Notes: a model not told the origin generated them from the letters alone. DNA of 6,904 nucleotides from Planktothrix sp. UBA8402 (GCA_003456035.1 DMPJ01000443.1:1348-8251); one strand, 5' to 3'. Positions 1 to 5,896 are shown, counted from the stretch's first letter. Numbers and translations are program-made.

Positions 1-29
1 GAATTCGTAATTTTTAATTCGTAATTCTA
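1..29. repeat. Degenerate heptamer tandem repeat, AT-rich
   Basis: Four consecutive seven-base units can be read from base 2: AATTCGT, AATTTTT, AATTCGT, AATTCTA. The 11-mer AATTCGTAATT occurs exactly twice, 14 bases (two units) apart, at 2-12 and 16-26. It lies just after the stop codon of the DUF39 gene. Short tandem repeats of heptamer period are frequent between genes in filamentous cyanobacteria. The array may continue beyond the window edge. No function is shown, and it does not form a convincing terminator. Confidence 0.55.
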
Positions 30-37
30 AGACAGTT

Positions 38-1213
38 TCAATCCAAACTAATTTGAGAACCCCAAACATTTTGGGGAAGAAAAGATCGGTCTTGAGAAAT
101 AGAAGCAACGGGTTCTGTGAGGGTAAAACTTCCAGATTCAATCCATTTTTTTAATTCTTTGGCAATTTCACGAGAACGGGAAATACTGGCTAGGGGAGCG
201 GTTTTAATATTTTTTCCTTCTAGGTCAATTTTGCCTTTTTTCAGTTGACTGTAAGTCACTAAACCAAAGGTAGGACGCACCCGTCGAGGAATAGCAAAAT
301 CAATTACAGGCGCCACAATATCTTGATCAGAAACTGCACAACGAACAATGACTTCTTGATTCAAAACAGGTAAAGGAATTCCCACACCTAACATTAATGA
401 AGGGCCATAATTTTTAAAATAACAACCGCGTACCCAATAGGGGTTCATTTGTTTAGCATCTCCAATTAAAGCTAATGTCGCCGCCGGGCCAATCGGAGTG
501 CGATTTTCTAAGCGTTTTTGTAGGGGAAAATGTTGGGTTCCTTCCCAAGTAATATAGCCAATTCCTCCTCCCATAAAAATTTTAGTCCCAATTCCAATTA
601 ATTGTAAATCAGGATCATTAAGTAACGGGCCGATCGCCCCGGGATTAGAATAAACTGCATTTCCTAAATAGGGTTGTAGGGGGCCAAGATAAGTATAAAT
701 AGGGTGATCGCCTCCATTCACCCCAACAATAAAATTTTGATAGAGATTTCGAGGATTAAATAGGTAAAATTGGTTAATCGTATCCCTGGTAATAGTGGTT
801 TCAAAAGAACTCCTAGGATAGCAGTCAGACACCACTCCAGATGCTTTCAGATGAATAGGTTTTCCGGCGATTAAATCTTCAATAACATGACCTCCACCGC
901 GTTCGGCGAACTCCTCGGTGTCTTCGATCATTTGCGCCGCACCCAAATACAAATCTACCGCCCCAAAGCCACTATAAGCCGGAACTCCATCCAACCAACA
1001 GGTTTTAATATTAATCGGGGGATCGGTATGACCTAAATTAATTACAGCACCAGAAGCTTCCATCGGTTCAAATGTTCCGGTGGTAATTACATCGACTTCT
1101 TCAGCAATTTGGGCAATATTATCGGGGTTGACTTTAGCTTTGAGTTCCTCCACTGTCCAAACAATGGCACGACGTTGAAGAATTTTATCGTTAATTTCAG
1201 CAATAGTTTTCAT
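38..1213 (-). CDS. DUF39 family protein (homocysteine biosynthesis / aspartate-semialdehyde sulfurtransferase-like)
   Basis: The 391-residue protein is recognised as the DUF39 (HcyBio) family by its glycine-rich conserved blocks: TTGTFEPM (44-51), GHTDPPI (61-67), GFGAVDLYLGA (82-92), SDCYPR (129-134), GIGTKIFMGGG (207-217) and WEGTQH (223-228). In methanogens the family incorporates sulfide into aspartate semialdehyde to make homocysteine, working with a ferredoxin-like partner and using conserved cysteines. Here the chain ends soon after the DUF39 core, with no CBS domains, and no ferredoxin partner gene lies nearby. Cysteines are C72, C131, C264 and C292. C131 sits in the SDCYPR block. The block where I remember methanogen proteins having Met-Cys reads Met-Glu (51-52). 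It is probably cytosolic. The ATG start at 1213 has no clear ribosome binding site. It lies 93 bases downstream of the ABC ATPase gene on the same strand. The family call is firm; the reaction in cyanobacteria is not established by this sequence. Confidence 0.88.
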   Translation of the reverse strand: MKTIAEINDKILQRRAIVWTVEELKAKVNPDNIAQIAEEVDVITTGTFEPMEASGAVINLGHTDPPINIKTCWLDGVPAYSGFGAVDLYLGAAQMIEDTEEFAERGGGHVIEDLIAGKPIHLKASGVVSDCYPRSSFETTITRDTINQFYLFNPRNLYQNFIVGVNGGDHPIYTYLGPLQPYLGNAVYSNPGAIGPLLNDPDLQLIGIGTKIFMGGGIGYITWEGTQHFPLQKRLENRTPIGPAATLALIGDAKQMNPYWVRGCYFKNYGPSLMLGVGIPLPVLNQEVIVRCAVSDQDIVAPVIDFAIPRRVRPTFGLVTYSQLKKGKIDLEGKNIKTAPLASISRSREIAKELKKWIESGSFTLTEPVASISQDRSFLPQNVWGSQISLD

Positions 1214-1237
1214 AAGTTTTTGGGGTTATTAGAACTT

Positions 1238-1261
1238 CTTTGTATCTTTGTGTCTTTGTGG
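1238..1261. repeat. Three tandem octamers, CTTTGTRK type
   Basis: Three adjacent eight-base units, CTTTGTAT (1238-1245), CTTTGTGT (1246-1253) and CTTTGTGG (1254-1261), differ only at their last two positions. They lie in the 93-base gap between the ABC ATPase stop and the DUF39 start. On the transcribed (minus) strand they read as CACAAAGA-like units 24 to 47 bases before the DUF39 ATG. Similar CACAAAGA-type repeats recur between genes in many cyanobacterial genomes, from memory. The rest of this gap is AT-rich and holds a weak AT-only inverted repeat (1262-1287). Confidence 0.6.
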
Positions 1262-1306
1262 TTAAATTAAGCCTAACTCTTAATTAAATAAAATTGATTA
1301 GACTGA

Positions 1307-1987
1307 CTAACTCTTTAACTCTTTTTGCATTAATCGTTGTTTCAACGGTTCCGGATCTCCTTGACCTATCACTTGACCATTTTCTAATAAAAACGCCCCA
1401 TCACTATAATTCAATTCCTCTAAACGGTGTGTTACCCACAATGCAGTTAAGCCTCTAGTTTTCACTAACCGTTTGACTTCAATCACTAAATCATTTTGAC
1501 TATCAGGATCTAATAAAGCAGTGGGTTCATCTAATAATAATACCTCGCAATGTCTAGCTAAAGCTCCAGCGATCGCAATTCGTTGTTTTTGACCCCCACT
1601 TAAAGCATAAATCGGACGCCGTTGTAACTCCAATAATTTCACCGCAGTTAAGGCATCTTCTACCCGTTGTTTAACTTCTATCCAGGGTAACTTATCCTCA
1701 ACTAATCCAAACGCCACATCCGCCCCTACCGTTGGCATCACTAACTGATGATCAGGATTTTGAAACACAAACCCCACTCGTCCTTGAAGTTGTATTTCTC
1801 CCGATTTGGTTTTTAACAAACCCGCCAATAATCTCAGTAAAGTGGATTTCCCACTGCCATTTGTTCCTAAAAGCATCCAAAACTCACCTTTAGGAACATC
1901 CAGGGAACAGGATTTTAAGACCTGCGCCCCGCTTGGCCAACTAAAGCATAGTTCTCGTACCCGTATCGCTGGACTGGAAGATTCCAT
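1307..1987 (-). CDS. ECF/CbiO-type ABC transporter ATP-binding protein
   Basis: A single 226-residue nucleotide-binding domain with all motifs intact: Walker A GTNGSGKST (41-49), Q-loop FQNPDHQ (75-81), ABC signature LSGGQ (129-133), Walker B VLLLDEP (149-155), D-loop ALLD (157-160) and switch histidine H187. The Q-loop form FQNPDHQ is typical of CbiO/EcfA ATPases of energy-coupling factor transporters, which power uptake of vitamins or metal ions such as Co2+ or Ni2+. No transmembrane (EcfT or S) component is in the window, so the substrate cannot be named. Plant chloroplasts have a related soluble ATPase (ABCI11/NAP14), so a cyanobacterial-plastid lineage protein is possible. The protein should be peripheral on the cytoplasmic face of the membrane. 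The ATG at 1987 follows the UPF0367 stop by 17 bases, and an AGAGGA sequence (2001-2006) overlaps that stop 13 bases before the ATG, so the two genes are probably co-transcribed. Confidence 0.88.
   Translation of the reverse strand: MESSSPAIRVRELCFSWPSGAQVLKSCSLDVPKGEFWMLLGTNGSGKSTLLRLLAGLLKTKSGEIQLQGRVGFVFQNPDHQLVMPTVGADVAFGLVEDKLPWIEVKQRVEDALTAVKLLELQRRPIYALSGGQKQRIAIAGALARHCEVLLLDEPTALLDPDSQNDLVIEVKRLVKTRGLTALWVTHRLEELNYSDGAFLLENGQVIGQGDPEPLKQRLMQKELKS
1569..1576. repeat. HIP1 octamer GCGATCGC
   Basis: Perfect copy of the highly iterated palindrome found throughout many cyanobacterial genomes, here inside the ABC ATPase gene. It is useful as a taxonomic signal; no local function is inferred. 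Confidence 0.85.
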
Positions 1988-2004
1988 GCTGGTTGTAGTT
2001 TCCT

Positions 2005-2274
2005 CTATTCTGCCTTTGCACCAACAAAACCAGGAGCTCTTCCTGTGGCATTACCCCCGGTTTTATCGGAAATTTGTACCGCAGAAATCTCACTACTAAG
2101 AATTGCCAGTTTCTTATCTGTGATTTTATCGCAAGTCAGTTCTAAGACCTGGGAATTTCCCCCCCGCAGTGCGTCTAAAATCTGATTGTAAGCAGCTTGG
2201 GCATCCTCAGCCGATTTTTTTTGAATGGATAAAGGGGTGGGAGTGTATTTAACAATAATGTCTACGGTGAACAT
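2005..2274 (-). CDS. UPF0367 family small conserved protein
   Basis: The 89-residue protein is recognised from memory as the cyanobacterial UPF0367 family by its N-terminal strand MFTVDIIVKYTPTPLSIQKK (1-20), the following SAEDAQAAYNQI helix (21-32), the LELTCDK segment (44-50), and the AILSSEISAVQIS strand (57-69). The C-terminal tail is glycine/alanine-rich with GRAPGF (78-83). It has one cysteine (C48), no signal peptide and no membrane segment, so it is probably a small cytosolic protein. Its function is unknown. The ATG at 2274 matches the family's usual start; only a weak GAG-type ribosome site precedes it. It is followed after 17 bases by the ABC ATPase gene and lies 51 bases after the DUF2237 gene, so it probably leads a two-gene unit with the ATPase. 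Confidence 0.8.
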   Translation of the reverse strand: MFTVDIIVKYTPTPLSIQKKSAEDAQAAYNQILDALRGGNSQVLELTCDKITDKKLAILSSEISAVQISDKTGGNATGRAPGFVGAKAE

Positions 2275-2325
2275 AGGATCTCAAAAACAGTTAATAATTT
2301 CAATCTCTTACTATATCGTTTTCAG

Positions 2326-2694
2326 CTAACCCTGAACGGCATATTGTTGCAACTGATTCAGATCAACCACTTCCAACGCTCTAGCATGGGTTGATTCTAA
2401 CACCACCGGGGGCGCGACTCCCGCAGCCAGTGCTGCTTGCCAACGGGAGGCACACAAACACCACCGATCCCCCGATTTTAACCCCGGAAACCCAAAAGCC
2501 GGGACGGGGGTGCTAAGGTCATTTCCTTGGGCTTTTGTATATTCCAGGAATTCTGTAGTAACTTGGGCGCAGATGACATGAACACCCAAGTCCTGTCCTC
2601 CAGTGTAACAAAACCCATCCCGGTAAAATCCGGTCATCGGATCGGAGCAACACAATTCCAGTTTTCCGCCTAAAACATTTCTGGCTTCTTGCAT
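2326..2694 (-). CDS. DUF2237 family protein
   Basis: The 122-residue protein matches DUF2237 over nearly its whole length: NVLGGKLELC (6-15), DPMTGFYRDGFC (18-29), the VHVICAQVTTEFLEY region (38-52), GNDLSTP (57-63), FGFPGLKSGDRWCLCA (67-82), and VAPPVVLESTHARALEVV (93-110). Conserved Asp, Cys, His and Arg residues (C15, C29, C42, C79, C81, H39, H103) are spread across these blocks and could form a metal- or substrate-binding site. That is inference, as the family has no known function. There is no signal peptide or membrane segment, so it is probably cytosolic. The length is normal for the family. The ATG at 2694 is preceded by a weak purine-rich GAGAGAAAAA stretch. It lies 96 bases downstream of the aminotransferase gene and 51 bases upstream of the UPF0367 gene, all on one strand. 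Confidence 0.9.
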   Translation of the reverse strand: MQEARNVLGGKLELCCSDPMTGFYRDGFCYTGGQDLGVHVICAQVTTEFLEYTKAQGNDLSTPVPAFGFPGLKSGDRWCLCASRWQAALAAGVAPPVVLESTHARALEVVDLNQLQQYAVQG

Positions 2695-2790
2695 TATTTT
2701 TCTCTCAACTTTAATTAACTCTACCTTAAATCATACCCCCGTTGTTGCGATGTGGCGCATCTTAATTTAACTCAACCTAATTGCATACCC

Positions 2791-3978
2791 TTATAACCCT
2801 AATAAAACTTCTGCCAAATATTGATATTGAGATAGACTATTATAAATTTGGGCAGAAATTCTCATTAAAGGTTTAGTTTGATCTTCCCAAGGCATGATCG
2901 GAACTTCAATTTGATAGTCTTCCCAAAGTTTTTGATTCAAATCAGAATAATTTTGCCATTTTTTCCCTAAAGGTAAAACTGCCATTGAACCGATCATATC
3001 ATCAGGACAGGATAAAGTTATTCCTATTTTTTCTGATAATAACTTTCGGGCATTTATCGCTAAATTATGATTAATTTTAATTAATTCTGACCAACCTCCA
3101 GGTAACAGAGAACCCATGAATTTAATTGCTTCAGGAATAGATAAATAAGCACTGGGGTCGGGGGTTCCTGTCCAGTCAAATTCCAATAAAAATCGAGAAC
3201 GATCGCTTCGGGTAGAATTAGCTCCATGACTAATTGTCACCGGACGAATTAATGATTGTTTATTCTGTTGTACACATAAAAACGCGGCTCCCTTGGGTGC
3301 AGATAACCATTTATGACAATTTCCAGTATAGTAAGTTGCCCCAATTGCTTGTAAGTTTAGCTCTAACATTCCGGGTGCGTGGGCACCATCAACTAAAGTA
3401 TCTATTCCTAAATTAGTTAATTTTTTAATAATTTCTTGAATTGGAAAAATTAACCCGGTTTGGCTGGTAATATGATCGATTAAAACTAATTTTGTTCGAG
3501 GAGAAACTTTTTCCATGATCGCATCAATAATTTGTGCAGATGAATTGACAGGAAAAGGAATATCTGCTATAATAATTTTAGCCCCGGTGCGACTAGCAAC
3601 AAAATCCAATACATTTCGACAAGCATTATATTCGTGATTGGTGGTAAGTAATTCATCTTGTTCCGAGAAAATCAGCGATCGCAAAACCGTATTTACCCCG
3701 GTTGTCGCATTGGGAACAAATACTAACTCCTCTGGATTTGCTCCGACAAAATTAGCTAATTCAACTCTAGCATGATCGAGTAAAATTTCATATTTTCGGG
3801 CATAATAATGACAAGGTTGTTGTTCAAGTTGTTGTCGAAATTGATCTTGAGCATCTAACACAGGAATCGGACAAGCACCAAAAGCACCATGATTAAGAAA
3901 AGTTATCTTGGGATCAAATAACCAATATCGAGAAAAGGGAGAATATTCAGGTTTAGTGTGTAAAAAAGTGTCTTTCAT
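2791..3978 (-). CDS. Class V PLP-dependent aminotransferase (isopenicillin-N epimerase-like)
   Basis: The 395-residue protein is a complete fold-type I, class V PLP enzyme. The N-terminal substrate-site motif LNHGAFG is at 28-34 and the phosphate-cup segment NATTGVNTVLR at 90-100. The cofactor-stacking region NHEYNAC is at 114-120, and IDHITSQTG at 167-175. The PLP-pyridine aspartate is D197 in VDGAHAPG (196-203). The Schiff-base lysine is K223 in CHKW (221-224), followed by WTGTPDPS (269-276). A late arginine in MRIS (R373) fits the carboxylate-binding arginine. The LNHGAFG, HEYNA and WTGT motifs resemble isopenicillin-N epimerase-like and cysteine-desulfurase-related members rather than phosphoserine aminotransferase. 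The substrate cannot be read from sequence, and beta-lactam synthesis is not implied, as no such genes are nearby. It is cytosolic. The ATG at 3978 has no evident ribosome site. It is transcribed divergently from the YihY gene across a 122-base spacer. Confidence 0.9.
   Translation of the reverse strand: MKDTFLHTKPEYSPFSRYWLFDPKITFLNHGAFGACPIPVLDAQDQFRQQLEQQPCHYYARKYEILLDHARVELANFVGANPEELVFVPNATTGVNTVLRSLIFSEQDELLTTNHEYNACRNVLDFVASRTGAKIIIADIPFPVNSSAQIIDAIMEKVSPRTKLVLIDHITSQTGLIFPIQEIIKKLTNLGIDTLVDGAHAPGMLELNLQAIGATYYTGNCHKWLSAPKGAAFLCVQQNKQSLIRPVTISHGANSTRSDRSRFLLEFDWTGTPDPSAYLSIPEAIKFMGSLLPGGWSELIKINHNLAINARKLLSEKIGITLSCPDDMIGSMAVLPLGKKWQNYSDLNQKLWEDYQIEVPIMPWEDQTKPLMRISAQIYNSLSQYQYLAEVLLGL
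3675..3682. repeat. HIP1 octamer GCGATCGC
   Basis: Second perfect HIP1 copy, inside the aminotransferase gene. It supports cyanobacterial origin. Confidence 0.85.
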
Positions 3979-4041
3979 GTTTGATTAAATTAACAACTAT
4001 TTGATCCTAAACCAATTCTGAACTTAAAAAAATCTTATTTT

Positions 4042-4072
4042 TTGACAAAATCTTTCCCAAGTCTAGTAAATT
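4042..4072 (+). promoter_or_regulatory. Candidate sigma70-type promoter for the YihY gene
   Basis: A perfect -35 hexamer TTGACA lies at 4042-4047. Possible -10 elements are TAGTAA (4064-4069, 16-base spacer) or TAAATT (4067-4072, 19-base spacer), neither a good match to TATAAT. The site lies in the 122-base divergent spacer, 29 to 59 bases before the ATG at 4101. The rest of the spacer (3979-4041) is very AT-rich and must also hold the promoter of the divergent aminotransferase gene, for which I see no convincing hexamer pair. Confidence 0.4.
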
Positions 4073-4100
4073 AGGAATAGAGTATCGATCCCAAATATTT

Positions 4101-5225
4101 ATGAGCATAGCCAGCTTTTTGATGTTCTGGCGAAATCTGAAATCGTTGAAGTGGCGACCTTGTTCTATTCACACCCATTTTGTTAAACTAATTGATCGTA
4201 GTGCTAATCTCGTGGCGGATAAATTAATTGTCCTGTTTCCCATCCTAATTAAACAGATCAAAAGAACTCATCGACGGATGATTCGTTTTTTCCGTTTCTT
4301 TCTATATTTGAATCCCACAACCTTTAAAAAACTGATTCAGGCGACCGTAGAACAGCGTCTACCGGGTTTTGCTGCGGAAATGGCTTATCATGCTACCTTA
4401 GCATTATTTCCGGCGGTATTAGCCCTATTAATTGCCTTAAGTTCCTTTGAATTATTGCAAACGGAACTCTATCAAATGGCAAATTTACTAAGTCAAATTG
4501 TGCCAGAAGATGTCCAGAATTTAATTAGAAATGGAATTGATCATTTATCTCTAACTCCGAGTTCGGGTTTACTCTCGGTTAGTTTTATCGTCTCTTTGTG
4601 GGTTTTTTCCGGTGTTATTGGTGCAGCGATGACGGTCTTAAATCATATTCATCGGGTGGAAAAGACTCATGTTAGACCTTTTTGGAAAAATAAATTAATT
4701 GCCTTGTCCTTAGCATTAGGAACACTATTATTATTAATTTTAGCATCGGCATTAGTATTAGTTAGTGACTTGATTGTGGAAGGAATTGCTCGTCAAAGTT
4801 GTATGATTGAAACCATCGGAAACTGTGCTTTAGAAGATTTAGCTATTTGCATGATTCAACCGCCAGTACAGAATTGTTTATTAGAATCAACCCTATTAGA
4901 AACCTGGCAAAAACTACGATGGCCGATTACCTTGGGAATTGTTTCTACCAATTATGCTTTTATTTATCGTTACGCGCCTAATTACCGAAAACCCGGAACT
5001 CCCATGATGCCTGGAGCTATTTTAGCATCAGTATTGTGGGCTTTAGTTTCTAATTTATTTCGTTTGTATGTTTACTATTTTGGCAAATTTAATATTACTT
5101 ATGGCACAATTGGTGCTTTTATTGTCTTGTTATTGTGGCTACAAATTAGTTCATTAATTATGCTTCTGGGAGCCCAACTTAATGTTATTGTGGGAGATGC
5201 GATGAGAAAAAAAAATTCAACCTGA
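4101..5225 (+). CDS. YihY/BrkB family inner-membrane protein
   Basis: The 374-residue polytopic membrane protein is recognised as YihY/BrkB (older databases wrongly call the family ribonuclease BN). Family marks are LPGFAAEMAYHATLALFPA (87-105), the YRYAPN motif (289-294), PGA (304-306), and YGTIGAFIVLLLWL (334-347). Six membrane segments can be drawn at about 96-118, 157-180, 197-227, 272-292, 304-325 and 333-362. Positive loops at 181-198 and 290-301 put those loops in the cytoplasm, so the loop between segments 3 and 4 (about 228-271) should be periplasmic; it carries C234, C242, C250 and C259. The family has no firm biochemical role; transport or envelope functions have been proposed. Residues 1-59 are a basic, partly hydrophobic extension before the family core. 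Met60 (base 4278) is an alternative start giving 315 residues. Neither start has a clear ribosome site. It converges on rpsU. Confidence 0.88.
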   Translation: MSIASFLMFWRNLKSLKWRPCSIHTHFVKLIDRSANLVADKLIVLFPILIKQIKRTHRRMIRFFRFFLYLNPTTFKKLIQATVEQRLPGFAAEMAYHATLALFPAVLALLIALSSFELLQTELYQMANLLSQIVPEDVQNLIRNGIDHLSLTPSSGLLSVSFIVSLWVFSGVIGAAMTVLNHIHRVEKTHVRPFWKNKLIALSLALGTLLLLILASALVLVSDLIVEGIARQSCMIETIGNCALEDLAICMIQPPVQNCLLESTLLETWQKLRWPITLGIVSTNYAFIYRYAPNYRKPGTPMMPGAILASVLWALVSNLFRLYVYYFGKFNITYGTIGAFIVLLLWLQISSLIMLLGAQLNVIVGDAMRKKNST

Positions 5226-5248
5226 TAAAAAAGCAAAATCCACTAATT

Positions 5249-5288
5249 CAACTCCCGGCTTTGTCCATCAGACATTAAGCGGGAGTTG
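5249..5288. terminator. Strong hairpin between convergent genes
   Basis: CAACTCCCG (5249-5257) pairs perfectly with CGGGAGTTG (5280-5288). After one bulged G, CTT (5259-5261) pairs with AAG (5277-5279). Inside that, TGTC (5262-5265) can pair with GACA (5271-5274) around loop CATCA, leaving TT bulged. This makes about 16 base pairs in all. It lies 24 bases after the YihY stop and 49 bases after the rpsU stop. Read on the minus strand, T-rich tracts (TTTT and TTTTTT) follow at some distance; on the plus strand no T-run follows directly. It best fits a terminator for rpsU, possibly acting in both directions. Confidence 0.6.
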
Positions 5289-5336
5289 TGGCGCGGTAGA
5301 TACAAAGGCAGGTTTTAAGTTTGGAAACAACTGAAA

Positions 5337-5534
5337 CTATGATGTCCCTTTTTTGCGGAAAGCACGTCTTTGACGTTGATTAGCGATGGCTTTGCGCTTA
5401 CGCTTCTCTGGAGGGGTTTCAAAGTGACGGTTTTTTCTAACATCTGCCAAAATACCAGCATTAGAAACTTCCCTCTTAAAACGTCTTAGGGCTGATTCTA
5501 GCTGTTCATTTTCACCCAGAATAACTTGGGTCAT
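5337..5534 (-). CDS. rpsU: 30S ribosomal protein bS21
   Basis: The 65-residue, highly basic protein matches bS21: [20 protein letters not shown] (1-20), [19 protein letters not shown] (21-39) and a Lys/Arg-rich tail [20 protein letters not shown] (41-60). bS21 binds the small-subunit platform near the anti-Shine-Dalgarno end of 16S rRNA and helps translation initiation. The length is usual for cyanobacteria. The ATG at 5534 has a good ribosome site, AAGGA (5541-5545), with 6 bases spacing. In Anabaena variabilis rpsU lies next to a cold-inducible RNA-binding protein gene; no such neighbour is seen here, and the gene appears to be alone, with a 142-base upstream region and a hairpin downstream. 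Confidence 0.96.
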   Translation of the reverse strand: MTQVILGENEQLESALRRFKREVSNAGILADVRKNRHFETPPEKRKRKAIANQRQRRAFRKKGTS

Positions 5535-5540
5535 GTCCTA

Positions 5541-5545
5541 TCCTT
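5541..5545 (-). promoter_or_regulatory. Ribosome binding site of rpsU
   Basis: AAGGA on the minus strand, 6 bases before the ATG at 5534. It is the only well-placed Shine-Dalgarno sequence among the genes of this window, and it settles the rpsU start. Confidence 0.75.
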
Positions 5546-5587
5546 CATGGTCTACAACAACATTTGAAAATTTTTTGTCCTTCATGC

Positions 5588-5650
5588 AATATTACAGCAA
5601 TTGGGAAGATCTATTACAGGTCTGGTAATGGCTACAACGCTGGTAATATT
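5588..5650. repeat. Long-spaced inverted repeat plus direct repeat upstream of rpsU
   Basis: AATATTACAGC (5588-5598) is the reverse complement of GCTGGTAATATT (5639-5650) except for one extra base, with 40 bases between the arms. CTGGTAAT also occurs twice in direct orientation, at 5622-5629 and 5640-5647, 18 bases apart. The region lies 54 to 116 bases before the rpsU start codon, within the 142-base gap after the small membrane protein gene. The left arm contains, on the minus strand, TAATAT (5589-5594), a possible -10 element without a recognisable -35. It could be an operator or a leader-RNA structure; this is inference. Confidence 0.35.
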
Positions 5651-5676
5651 GGGGTGTAGAACCTAGAAACTCAAGT

Positions 5677-5862
5677 TTATCGGCTTAGTGAACGTAGAAT
5701 TCCAGTAGCAATAGATAGAAATAGCAAAATCCAAATCACATAACCAGGGATAAAAGCTAAAATTGATAGACCCCTGAGTGTCCATAACAATACCAGTAGG
5801 CTGGTTATGGACGCAAACAGGTAGGAAAAAATCAACTTTTGGGAATTAGGAGATCGAGTCAC
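5677..5862 (-). CDS. Small two-helix membrane protein, GTG start, unknown function
   Basis: The 61-residue protein has two hydrophobic segments, about 10-29 and 31-56, with a short Arg-Gly turn (30-31) in the first part and a basic tail LRSLSR. The N-terminus TRSPNSQK is polar and basic. The fold is probably a helical hairpin in a membrane. The codon at 5860-5862 is GTG, and it is the only usable start near the 5' end of the frame: the frame runs upstream to a stop at 5902-5904 without another ATG, GTG or TTG, and there is no internal ATG in the gene. No clear ribosome site precedes it. It begins 34 bases after the stop of the RTX gene on the same strand, so it may be co-transcribed. It resembles, from memory, short unnamed membrane proteins conserved in cyanobacteria. 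No function is assigned. Confidence 0.65.
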   Translation of the reverse strand: MTRSPNSQKLIFSYLFASITSLLVLLWTLRGLSILAFIPGYVIWILLFLSIATGILRSLSR

Positions 5863-5896
5863 AGATAGTACGGGCTTGTATTCGCTACCCTCTAGC

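Noticed and set aside
1262..1287. Inverted repeat TTAAATTAAG / CTTAATTAA after the ABC ATPase gene as a terminator
   Set aside because: The stem is almost all A/T with a bulge, and no T-run follows on the minus strand.
1806..2099. 97-codon plus-strand frame across the ATPase start and UPF0367 end
   Set aside because: It lies opposite two well-supported genes and shows no family resemblance.
2730..2735. TATGAT on the minus strand before the DUF2237 gene as a -10 element
   Set aside because: No acceptable -35 hexamer lies at the right distance, so a promoter there is not supported beyond chance.
3234..3416. 60-codon plus-strand frame inside the aminotransferase gene
   Set aside because: It is antisense to conserved catalytic segments (PLP lysine region) of a complete enzyme gene; no independent support.
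2791..3978. Beta-lactam biosynthesis locus suggested by the isopenicillin-N epimerase likeness
   Set aside because: No isopenicillin-N synthase, ACV synthetase or expandase gene is in the window, and the name reflects only broad family similarity.
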